Assembly (NCBI GenBank): GCA_018702715.1
Contig: JABIYQ010000161.1
Span: forward strand, 1 to 21,328
DNA length: 21,328 bases
DNA from: Desulfobacula sp.
GTDB taxonomy: Bacteria; Desulfobacterota; Desulfobacteria; Desulfobacterales; Desulfobacteraceae
Direction of reading: 5' to 3'
The translations under genes were made by a program, and so were the position numbers. Shown here one piece after another: positions 7,844 through 14,449 of the stretch. Within the stretch, counting starts at the first letter, position 1; every line of letters begins with the position of its first letter. A model generated the notes under the pieces. It was not told the origin of the DNA. It saw nothing but the letters and a program-made list of their open reading frames with translations, and searched no databases.

Positions 7844-8569
7844 TTATCTGTTCAGGGAATCAGCAAATTTTTGGATACACTGGGGGTAAAGCTCCCACTC
7901 TTTTATTAAGCCTTTTTTCTTTATATCATCTAGTGTGTCATTATCTTCAATTTCAAATGCTTTTTGACCGATAATAGGGCCTGTATCTTCCCCATAGTCA
8001 ATATAGTGAACCGTGCACCCGCCGATTTTGCAGCCGTATCGAAATGTGTCTCCATATCCGTCTGTGCCTGGGAATGAAGGTAAAAGTGCAGGATGGATAT
8101 TCATTATCTTATAACTTCCCGGTTCCGTGTTAATTCTGTCTATAAAATAAGGCGTCAGTACCCGCATAAATCCTGCCAGAACAAGAAGATCCATGTCATA
8201 GGCAAGCATTATGTCCAAAAGTTTTCTTTCTGCTATGGCCCGGGTTTTTAAAAAGAATATCATTTGCTCATTTAATGCACTGGTTTCAACCAATTGCTGT
8301 TTTGATACGATCTTTTCTAAATCAAAATCCAGGGGAAGGTCTTTATCATTTATTCCCTTTTTGCAAGATCGGATAATTTCGGCATAATCCACCACAAATG
8401 TAGAAATATTTGCCTTCTGTGCCCTTTGTAACCCTTTTACACCAGGGGTATCAGAGCCTGTAAAAACTATATCCGCATCAATTGAGTCGGTCAGGCATGC
8501 ATCAATAATTGCCTGGAGGTTTGTCCCACCGCCTGATATCAAAGTTCCCACATTGATTTTCTTTGCCAT
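7844..8569 (-). CDS. purN: Phosphoribosylglycinamide formyltransferase (PurN)
   Basis: Transfers the formyl group of 10-formyltetrahydrofolate to GAR in the third step of de novo purine synthesis. 241 residues. The N-terminal phosphate-binding loop reads ISGGGTNLQAIID (11-23). The catalytic trio is present: Asn157 and His159 in MNIHPALLPSFPG, His188 in GGCTVHYID and Asp195 in GEDTGPII. LVLAGFMRVLTPYFI lies at 119-133. It is about 30 residues longer than the E. coli enzyme; the extra length is largely at 65-105 (KKGINDKDLPLDFDLEKIVS onwards), before the helix AIAERKLLDIM. ATG 8569 is preceded by AAAAGGAGGAGAAC, a strong ribosome site. It follows the cysteine-rich gene by 20 bp on the same strand and is likely cotranscribed. 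Confidence 0.94.
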   Translation of the reverse strand: MAKKINVGTLISGGGTNLQAIIDACLTDSIDADIVFTGSDTPGVKGLQRAQKANISTFVVDYAEIIRSCKKGINDKDLPLDFDLEKIVSKQQLVETSALNEQMIFFLKTRAIAERKLLDIMLAYDMDLLVLAGFMRVLTPYFIDRINTEPGSYKIMNIHPALLPSFPGTDGYGDTFRYGCKIGGCTVHYIDYGEDTGPIIGQKAFEIEDNDTLDDIKKKGLIKEWELYPQCIQKFADSLNR

Positions 8570-8589
8570 GTTCTCCTCCTTTTAAATAC

Positions 8590-8808
8590 TTATTGGTTAC
8601 CATATCCGTTCTGATCACCACAATCGGGACATTCCCATGTAATACCATTGCAGGTCATGCCCCATTGATTATCATACATGCATTCCTGGCACATGGAAAA
8701 CCCGCATCTGCAATTCCAGCAAAACATAAAGGTTTTACCGCAGCAATGACATTGTTTTGACTTTTTACCGCGTCTTATTTCTTTTCTGGTTATAGCTGTT
8801 TGGTCCAT
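8590..8808 (-). CDS. Cysteine-rich small protein, function unknown
   Basis: 72 residues with 11 cysteines arranged as CHCC (20-23), C30-x2-C33-x-C35, C40-x2-C43, C53 and C60-x2-C63. A basic N-terminus RKEIRRGKKSKQ precedes the cysteines. The spacing suggests two or three zinc ribbons or knuckles. Aromatic residues (F27, F29, W31, W49, W58) and the tail ECPDCGDQNGYGNQ resemble rubredoxin-like or nucleic-acid-binding zinc ribbons, but I do not recognise the family. It sits 20 bp before purN and is divergent from polA across a short AT-rich spacer. AAAGGAGAAG lies on its strand about 14 nt before ATG 8808, a little far for an ideal ribosome site. The density of cysteines and the operon position argue for a real gene. 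Confidence 0.75.
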   Translation of the reverse strand: MDQTAITRKEIRRGKKSKQCHCCGKTFMFCWNCRCGFSMCQECMYDNQWGMTCNGITWECPDCGDQNGYGNQ

Positions 8809-8812
8809 TTAA

Positions 8813-8850
8813 ATATATACTTCTCCTTTATTCAAAAAGATAGTATATAT
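8813..8850. promoter_or_regulatory. 9-bp inverted repeat ATATATACT/AGTATATAT in a divergent promoter region
   Basis: ATATATACT at 8813-8821 pairs exactly with AGTATATAT at 8842-8850 across 20 bp. The AT-rich spacer separates the start of the cysteine-rich gene from polA and must hold promoters in both directions. The ribosome site of the cysteine-rich gene falls between the arms, so in its mRNA this hairpin could affect translation. Confidence 0.35.
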
Positions 8851-8857
8851 ACCCGTG

Positions 8858-8875
8858 ATTGAATAATTATTCAAT
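8858..8875. promoter_or_regulatory. 18-bp perfect palindrome before polA
   Basis: ATTGAATAATTATTCAAT is identical on both strands, and a further ATTCAA half follows at 8876-8881. It ends 23 bp before the polA start codon, a position suited to an operator or a strong AT-rich cruciform. No cognate regulator gene is adjacent. Confidence 0.5.
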
Positions 8876-8898
8876 ATTCAAAAAAAAAGGGTGTTAAC

Positions 8899-11580
8899 AT
8901 GGAAGATTCCAAAAAAATATTCCTCATCGACGGCAGTGCTTTTCTTTATCGTGCGTTTCATGCCATTAGAAGTCTTTCCACATCAAAAGGCCATCCAACC
9001 AATGCCACTTTTGGTTTTACCAGAATTTTATTAAAATTGTTAAAAGACAACTCTCCTGAATATGCTGTTGTCATGTTTGATGTTAAAGGTCCAACCTTCA
9101 GACATAAACTCTATGATCAGTACAAGGCCAACCGCCCACCCATGCCGGAAGAGCTGGCCGTTCAGATTCCTGATATCAAACGGGTCATTGAAGCATTGAA
9201 TATTCCCATTGTCGAAAAATTAGGATTTGAAGCTGACGATCTTGTGGGAACCTATTCAAAACTGGCACAGGAAAAAGGCTTTGACGTGGTCATGGTAACG
9301 GGAGACAAAGACTTTATCCAGCTCATTACAGAAAAATGCACCCTGTGGGACCCCATGAAAGATACCCTATCGGATATGAACAAAATAAAAGAGGATATGG
9401 GAATTAACCCTGTTCAGTTTATTGATGTCCTCGGCCTTGCCGGAGACACGGCAGACAATATCCCGGGAGCAAAAGGAGTCGGCCCCAAAACAGCCATAAA
9501 GCTCATTGCCGAGTTTGGTTCCATTAAAAATCTATATGAAAATCTTGACGGCATTAAGTCTAGAAAAAAATTATATGAAAATCTTTTATCCGGCAAAGAC
9601 AACGTACTCTTAAGTCAGGACCTTGCCACCATTGATCTTTTAGTTCCTGTAAAAAAACACATCCAAGATTTCAAACTTAAACCATTTGACAGGAAAAAAG
9701 CATTTGAATTATTCCAGGAATTTGAATTCAAAACCCTTGCTGCAGAATTTGCACAAAAAGCAGATAAGACCGAAAAAATATACAAACTCATCACCACATC
9801 CAAAGAACTTGAAAAATTGGCCCATGTACTTGAAAATAAACAAATTTTTGCCATAGATACGGAAACAACCTCCAAACACCCCACAAAGGCAGACCTTGTC
9901 GGCATATCTTTTTCTTTCAGGGAAAATCAGGGATTTTACATCCCCATTTCCCACAAAGACTTTGAAGAATATGAACAGCCCTCAAAAGAAGAAATCTTAA
10001 GAATTTTCAAACCTGTCCTTGAAAACCCTGATATAAAAAAGGTGGGGCAAAACATCAAATATGACTATATTGTCCTTTCAAGATTTGGCATAACCATGGA
10101 GGGGATTGCCTTTGATACCATGATTGCATCTTACCTTTTAAATCCTTCCGTAAGAGGCCACAGCCTTGACAAAATTGCCATGGATTTATTTGGCTACAAA
10201 ACAATTTCCTATGAAGAGATTACAGGCAAAGGCAAAAACCAGATCAATTTCCAGGACGTCCCCATATCCCAGGCAAAGGATTATGCCTGTGAAGATGCCG
10301 ACATAACCTTTATGGCCTATCTGGAGTTTAAAAAGCAAATAAAGGACAAAGGCTTTTTAAACCTGATGGAAACCATTGAGGTCCCCCTTATCAGAATATT
10401 GGCTGACATGGAAATTCAAGGAATCAAAGTGGACAGAGATGCCTTAAAAAAACTTTCCATTACCTTTGATATAGAATTAAAAAACCTGGAAAAAGAAATT
10501 TATCTCCTTGCCGGTGAAGAATTTAACATTAATTCTTCACAACAGCTGGGCGTCATCCTGTTTGAAAAATTAAAACTGAAAACCCAAAAGAAAACAAAAA
10601 AGAAAACCGGTTACTCAACGGATGTGGAAGTCCTTACCAAGCTTGCACCCACTCATGAACTGCCGGAAAAACTTTTAAGGTACAGAACCCTTGGCAAGCT
10701 TAAATCAACCTATGTGGACTCATTGCAAAAGCTCATTAATAAAGAGAGTGGAAGAATCCATACCTCATTTAACCAGACCATAACCGTCACGGGTAGATTA
10801 AGCAGTTCCAAACCAAATCTTCAGAACATTCCCATCCGGAAAAAAGAAGGAAAAAAAATAAGAGAAGCCTTTATCCCTAAAGACGGCCATACCCTTATTT
10901 CAGCGGATTATTCCCAGATAGAATTGCGAATCTTGGCCCATTGTGCGGAAGATAAAATACTCATTGAAGCCTTTAATAATGGGGAGGATATTCATACCAG
11001 AACAGCCCTGGAAATTTTCCAGGTTTTGCCGCAGTTTGTTACAGAAGATTTAAGAAGCCAGGCAAAAACAATTAATTTCGGCATTGTTTACGGCATGAGC
11101 GCATTCAGACTGGCCAATGATCTTTCCATCTCCAGAAAGATGGCACAAGCCTATATTGATAATTATTTTAAACGCTATTGTGGTGTGAAAGAATTTATTG
11201 ATACCACCATAGAGGATACAAAAAAAACCGGTGAGGTCCAAACGATCTTTGGCAGGAAAAGGCGTCTGGATGACATCAATTCCTCCAATGCCAATATTCG
11301 AAATTTCGCCCAGAGAGCTGCTGTGAACACACCGATCCAGGGCAGTGCTGCTGATTTAATTAAACTTGCCATGATCAAAATGGATGCTGCCCTGCGAAAA
11401 AACAGCCTGGCCTCAAAAATGCTTTTGTCCGTCCATGATGAAATCATATTTGAAACCCCGTTTGAAGAGAAAGACCAATTGATTGATCTGGCAAAAAGCG
11501 TTATGGAAAATGTTCATCCTCTGAAAGTGCCTTTGGAAGTCAATTTCGGCTCCGGAGAAAACTGGGCCAGGGCCCATTAA
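8899..11580 (+). CDS. polA: DNA polymerase I
   Basis: Repair and lagging-strand-processing polymerase, 893 residues, with all three domains. The 5' nuclease (1 to about 280) has DGSAFLYRAFHA (11-22), EADDLVGTY (111-119) and TGDKDFIQL (134-142). The 3'-5' proofreading exonuclease (about 295-490) keeps its metal ligands: DTE at 320-322, QNIKYDY (384-390) and YACED (462-466). It should therefore be active, unlike in many bacteria where this domain is dead. The polymerase domain has TGRLSSSKPNLQNIPIR (631-647), motif A DYSQIELR (670-677), motif B RSQAKTINFGIVYG (719-732) and motif C SVHDEII (844-850). ATG 8899 follows GGGTG by about 6 nt. A Lys-rich stretch (QKKTKKKT, about 563-570) lies in the thumb region. 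The short downstream envelope genes are on the same strand but 73 bp away. Confidence 0.97.
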   Translation: MEDSKKIFLIDGSAFLYRAFHAIRSLSTSKGHPTNATFGFTRILLKLLKDNSPEYAVVMFDVKGPTFRHKLYDQYKANRPPMPEELAVQIPDIKRVIEALNIPIVEKLGFEADDLVGTYSKLAQEKGFDVVMVTGDKDFIQLITEKCTLWDPMKDTLSDMNKIKEDMGINPVQFIDVLGLAGDTADNIPGAKGVGPKTAIKLIAEFGSIKNLYENLDGIKSRKKLYENLLSGKDNVLLSQDLATIDLLVPVKKHIQDFKLKPFDRKKAFELFQEFEFKTLAAEFAQKADKTEKIYKLITTSKELEKLAHVLENKQIFAIDTETTSKHPTKADLVGISFSFRENQGFYIPISHKDFEEYEQPSKEEILRIFKPVLENPDIKKVGQNIKYDYIVLSRFGITMEGIAFDTMIASYLLNPSVRGHSLDKIAMDLFGYKTISYEEITGKGKNQINFQDVPISQAKDYACEDADITFMAYLEFKKQIKDKGFLNLMETIEVPLIRILADMEIQGIKVDRDALKKLSITFDIELKNLEKEIYLLAGEEFNINSSQQLGVILFEKLKLKTQKKTKKKTGYSTDVEVLTKLAPTHELPEKLLRYRTLGKLKSTYVDSLQKLINKESGRIHTSFNQTITVTGRLSSSKPNLQNIPIRKKEGKKIREAFIPKDGHTLISADYSQIELRILAHCAEDKILIEAFNNGEDIHTRTALEIFQVLPQFVTEDLRSQAKTINFGIVYGMSAFRLANDLSISRKMAQAYIDNYFKRYCGVKEFIDTTIEDTKKTGEVQTIFGRKRRLDDINSSNANIRNFAQRAAVNTPIQGSAADLIKLAMIKMDAALRKNSLASKMLLSVHDEIIFETPFEEKDQLIDLAKSVMENVHPLKVPLEVNFGSGENWARAH

Positions 11581-11653
11581 CAGGGCAAACTCATATGGCA
11601 ATAAATTGTTTGGTTTAATTTTGATCAACACTGTTTTATAAGGTAACTCATAA

Positions 11654-12007
11654 ATGAAAAAAGCAACAAAAGCAGCTCTGTTATCAGCTTTTGTATTTCC
11701 CGGTGCTGGACATCTTCACTTAAAAAAATATATTCGTGGTGTCCTTTTAGCTATTTCTTCATTCGCTGCAATCTATTATCTGCTTTTAACAATAATAGAA
11801 ACCGCTCTACAAATAGTTGAAAAAATACGAAATGGAGATATTCAACCGGATATCTCAGCCATTAGCCAATTGCTATTAGAACGATCAGCCGGCAGCGAAT
11901 CTCAACTATTAAATATTGCCACTGCACTCTTAATCGTTTGCTGGATAATTAGTATTATTGATTCTTATAGAATCGGCAGGAAACAAGACCAAAACATTAA
12001 ATTTTGA
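11654..12007 (+). CDS. Small inner-membrane protein, function unknown
   Basis: 117 residues. The N-terminal part ALLSAFVFPGAGHLHLKKY (8-26) then GVLLAISSFAAIYYLLLTII (29-48) gives a hydrophobic pair. A soluble loop (about 50-85) and a last membrane segment IATALLIVCWIISIIDSYRI (87-106) follow, with a basic tail. The FPGAGHLHLKKYIRG motif followed by a membrane helix is shared with many short bacterial membrane proteins annotated as hypothetical or DUF5683/TM2-like; I cannot assign a function. Its stop overlaps or nearly abuts the L,D-transpeptidase start, which suggests the two are cotranscribed and may act together at the envelope. AAGG at 11640-11643 precedes ATG 11654 by about 10 nt. Confidence 0.75.
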   Translation: MKKATKAALLSAFVFPGAGHLHLKKYIRGVLLAISSFAAIYYLLLTIIETALQIVEKIRNGDIQPDISAISQLLLERSAGSESQLLNIATALLIVCWIISIIDSYRIGRKQDQNIKF

Positions 12008-12018
12008 CTAAGACAGAC

Positions 12019-12741
12019 ATGAAACCCATTATCATTACGGTTGTAATCCTTTTTATCGGATTGTTTATAGCCGATGTATCTCAGGCAACCGACCTGCCTT
12101 CAACTAGAAAATCAAGACGGGTTCTCGGCAAAGTTAGACCCATTCTGGCAAATGATCTTTTAAGCCGGGGATTATCTTTGAGTTCGCCCATATTCATAAG
12201 AATATTCAAAAAGTCGGGTGAGTTAGAGGTCTGGGTTGAAAATTTAAAAAAATACAAATTGTTCAAAACATACAAATTATGTCGATTTTCAGGCAGTTTA
12301 GGACCCAAAATAAGACGGGATGACCGCCAGAGCCCAGAAGGCTTCTATTTTGTCAAACCGAATCAGTTAAATCCATCAAGTCAATATCATATGTCTTTCA
12401 ATATTGGATATCCAAATTCCTATGATAGAGCTCACGGGAGAACGGGAAGTGCTCTCATGGTACATGGTAATTGTGTGTCAATAGGCTGCTATGCCATAAC
12501 GAATGAGAAAATTGAAGAAATATATACCATAGCAGACGCAGCTTTCAGGGGCGGCCAATCTTTTTTCAGAATTCATATCTTTCCATTCCGAATGACAAAA
12601 AAAAATATGGAACAGCATAAAAATTCAAAATGGCACGGCTTTTGGAAAAATCTTAAAAAAGGATACGATATATTTGAAGATGAAAAAAGGCCTCCCGATG
12701 TAATGGTAAAAAATAAAAAATATGTATTTGAAAAATCATAG
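12019..12741 (+). CDS. YafK/DpaA-like L,D-transpeptidase family protein
   Basis: 240 residues with an N-terminal signal peptide (KPIIITVVILFIGLFIADV, then cleavage near SQATD), so it acts in the periplasm. The YkuD catalytic core is clear: the lead-in GSLGPKIRRDDRQSPEGFYF (about 92-111) and the active-site motif MVHGNCVSIGCYAI (147-160) with His149 and catalytic Cys157. The GPK-x-R-x-DRQ-PEGFY and HG-x5-GCYA pattern fits the YafK branch; E. coli YafK (DpaA) releases Braun lipoprotein from peptidoglycan rather than cross-linking it. Whether this organism has Lpp is not visible. A TTG at 12004 overlaps the stop of the upstream gene; ATG 12019 is preferred because it gives a standard signal peptide. 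The C-terminal 50 residues are strongly basic. Confidence 0.85.
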   Translation: MKPIIITVVILFIGLFIADVSQATDLPSTRKSRRVLGKVRPILANDLLSRGLSLSSPIFIRIFKKSGELEVWVENLKKYKLFKTYKLCRFSGSLGPKIRRDDRQSPEGFYFVKPNQLNPSSQYHMSFNIGYPNSYDRAHGRTGSALMVHGNCVSIGCYAITNEKIEEIYTIADAAFRGGQSFFRIHIFPFRMTKKNMEQHKNSKWHGFWKNLKKGYDIFEDEKRPPDVMVKNKKYVFEKS

Positions 12742-12891
12742 AAAAAGTAAAGATTGATGAAAGGTCAATGAATGAGATATACTTGAATCATCATTCCCAT
12801 AAAATTTGCGCATTAATCTAATATTACTTTGAAATTTTAATATATCCAGCACCATGAAAACAATACCGGAAAAGACAAACAAATATATCAA

Positions 12892-12907
12892 TAACTTGTA
12901 CAAGTTA
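12892..12907. promoter_or_regulatory. 16-bp perfect palindrome TAACTTGTACAAGTTA
   Basis: TAACTTGTACAAGTTA reads the same on both strands. It overlaps by four bases the left arm of a 10-bp inverted repeat and lies about 70 bp before the likely nadK promoter. Size and symmetry suit an operator for a dimeric (for example TetR-type) regulator; no regulator gene is adjacent, so the owner is unknown. Confidence 0.5.
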
Positions 12908-12960
12908 ATGCCCCCTTACGGATTCTTTTAATGTGACCCTTTAGGGATTTGGGCATTAAC
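12904..12960 (+). promoter_or_regulatory. Nested inverted repeat upstream of nadK
   Basis: GTTAATGCCC (12904-12913) pairs exactly with GGGCATTAAC (12951-12960). The 37-nt interior has a smaller hairpin CCCTTTAGGG and two similar blocks, CCCCTTACGGATT and CCCTTTAGGGATT. No run of T follows, so a simple terminator is unlikely. A TATAAT at 12976-12981 and a TTGACT at 12969-12974 lie just downstream. The right arm would overlap the -35 region of a promoter using that TATAAT, which makes an operator possible. A leader RNA structure or a small repeat element is the alternative. Confidence 0.45.
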
Positions 12961-13033
12961 CTTTAAACTTGACTTTATAATCTATTTGCGGCAATAAACG
13001 ATGCAAAGTATTATATGGGGACAAGGAAACAAA

Positions 13034-13864
13034 ATGAGTGCAAAACGGATCGGAATTGTTGTTAAAAACGACATCCAGGCTGAAAAAAAAGCCCGGGAAC
13101 TTGAAAAATGGCTGGGTAACCAATGTGTTATAATAGATGCCCGGCAGTCTAAGGATTCCGATATTCCTGATGATCTTTTATGCATAGTTGTTTTGGGCGG
13201 TGACGGGACTTTTTTAAGTGTTGCACGGTTCATCGGCAACAGGGACATTCCCTTGATGGGTGTTAAATTTGGAGAAGTCGGCTTTCTGGCGGAAACAACG
13301 GAAGATAAGCTTTCATATGCTGTTACCTCAGTTCTTGAGGGAAAATACGCCATTCAAAAAAGAGCCCGCCTTGATATCAAAGTTATGCGGAACAATAAAC
13401 AAATTATTGATGTGGATGTGCTAAATGATGCCGTAATTAACAAATCAGCCCTGTCAAGACTGGCTTCCTGTGCTGTATTCCTTGATTCAACCTATTTGAC
13501 AACTTACAGGGCGGATGGCTTGATTGTCGGGACTCCCACAGGTTCTACCGCTTATTCCCTGGCAGCCGGCGGACCCGTAGTTCACCCTGCGGTTCCTTCC
13601 ATTATCCTGACCCCGATCTGCCCGTTTACACTGACGAACAGACCATTGATCATTCCCGACTCAACCAAAATTGAAATACGACTGGAAGGCAGCCCTGAGG
13701 ATATCATTCTCACCCTTGACGGCCAGGAAGGATTTGAGATGGATCCCGGAGATATAATATTTATTAAAAAAAGTCGAAATGATATCAAAATGATATCATT
13801 TGAAAACCATTCCTATTTTAAAATTTTAAAAACCCGTCTTAAATGGAGCGGCGGCAGAAGTTAA
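13034..13864 (+). CDS. nadK: NAD kinase
   Basis: Phosphorylates NAD to NADP using ATP or polyphosphate in the cytoplasm. 276 residues from the chosen start, a usual length. The family signature VVLGGDGTFL holds the GGDGT loop at 55-59 with Asp57 as the catalytic/general base residue. The second hallmark GTPTGSTAYSLAAGGP is at 166-181, with the LND motif at 130-132 (LNE in most homologues). A frame extends to ATG 13001, but AAGGAAAC sits about seven nt before ATG 13034, and the sequence MSAKRIGIVVKN is the standard beginning. It is monocistronic on plus, with a structured upstream region and a symmetric hairpin after its stop. NAD synthetase is encoded 6.5 kb downstream. Confidence 0.95.
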   Translation: MSAKRIGIVVKNDIQAEKKARELEKWLGNQCVIIDARQSKDSDIPDDLLCIVVLGGDGTFLSVARFIGNRDIPLMGVKFGEVGFLAETTEDKLSYAVTSVLEGKYAIQKRARLDIKVMRNNKQIIDVDVLNDAVINKSALSRLASCAVFLDSTYLTTYRADGLIVGTPTGSTAYSLAAGGPVVHPAVPSIILTPICPFTLTNRPLIIPDSTKIEIRLEGSPEDIILTLDGQEGFEMDPGDIIFIKKSRNDIKMISFENHSYFKILKTRLKWSGGRS

Positions 13865-13876
13865 ATTTTTTTAGCC

Positions 13877-13914
13877 ATTTAGCCAAAATGCCAAGATTGG
13901 CAAAATGGCTAAAT
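13877..13914. terminator. Symmetric hairpin between convergent nadK and leuD
   Basis: ATTTAGCCA (13877-13885), AAA, TGCCAA (13889-13894), GA, TTGGCA (13897-13902), AAA, TGGCTAAAT (13906-13914). The two stems are perfect and separated by a symmetric A3/A3 internal loop; flanks are AAATTTTTTT on the left and GAAAAATTT on the right. It lies exactly between the ends of two convergent genes, the place of a bidirectional terminator. The U-tracts do not directly follow the stem on either strand, so termination strength is uncertain. Confidence 0.6.
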
Positions 13915-13922
13915 AGAAAAAT

Positions 13923-14447
13923 TTAATAATGCATATCCGCATACTCGACCCATCCACCGGTTTTAATAAGGGCCTTGTCAAATTCTGAAATTTGAAATTT
14001 TATTGTTTTTGTTTGATCTTTTGATTGAACCATAATCTCGAAAACTTCCATATCCACTGAAATTTTAGTATCATTCTTTCCAAACTCTTTAAAGATATGA
14101 TTGATCTTATCTTCAGAAAGTTCAATAGCAAGCATTCCGCAATTAAACATATTTTGTCTGAAAATTCTTGCAAAGCTTTGGGCAATTACAACATTTATGT
14201 TGTTTACTTCAAGTGCCCATGGCGCATGTTCTCGTGAAGATCCACAGCCAAAATTCTCCCTTGTTACAATCACAGCTTTTTTATTAACATCCATTCCAGG
14301 ATTAAAGCCGTCTAATTTTAAGTCTTCAAATAAATGCTGTTTTAAAGCTGTTTTCTCGATTTCCGTCAGGTATTTGGCTGGAATGATTTCATCTGTATTG
14401 ATATCTGAACGATCAAGAAATAAAATATTTCCTTTAAATTCTTTCAT
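13923..14447 (-). CDS. leuD: LeuD-type (de)hydratase small subunit
   Basis: Small (swivel-domain) subunit of an isopropylmalate-isomerase-type enzyme, 174 residues, normal for the archaeal/split bacterial form. Key stretches: DRSDINTDEIIPAKYLTE (12-29), VTRENFGCGSSREHAPWAL (61-79) and ARIFRQNMFNCGMLAIEL (97-114). The GCGSSREHAPW block helps bind substrate and seat the cluster-bearing subunit. In the substrate-choosing loop after PAK the residues are YLTE; characterised isopropylmalate enzymes usually have YLRT, so isopropylmalate is not certain and a related 2-hydroxy tricarboxylate or dimethylmalate could be the substrate. ATG 14447 follows the leuC stop by two bases, with AAAGGAAAT inside the leuC end as ribosome site, implying coupled translation. 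Confidence 0.85.
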   Translation of the reverse strand: MKEFKGNILFLDRSDINTDEIIPAKYLTEIEKTALKQHLFEDLKLDGFNPGMDVNKKAVIVTRENFGCGSSREHAPWALEVNNINVVIAQSFARIFRQNMFNCGMLAIELSEDKINHIFKEFGKNDTKISVDMEVFEIMVQSKDQTKTIKFQISEFDKALIKTGGWVEYADMHY

Positions 14448-14449
14448 TA

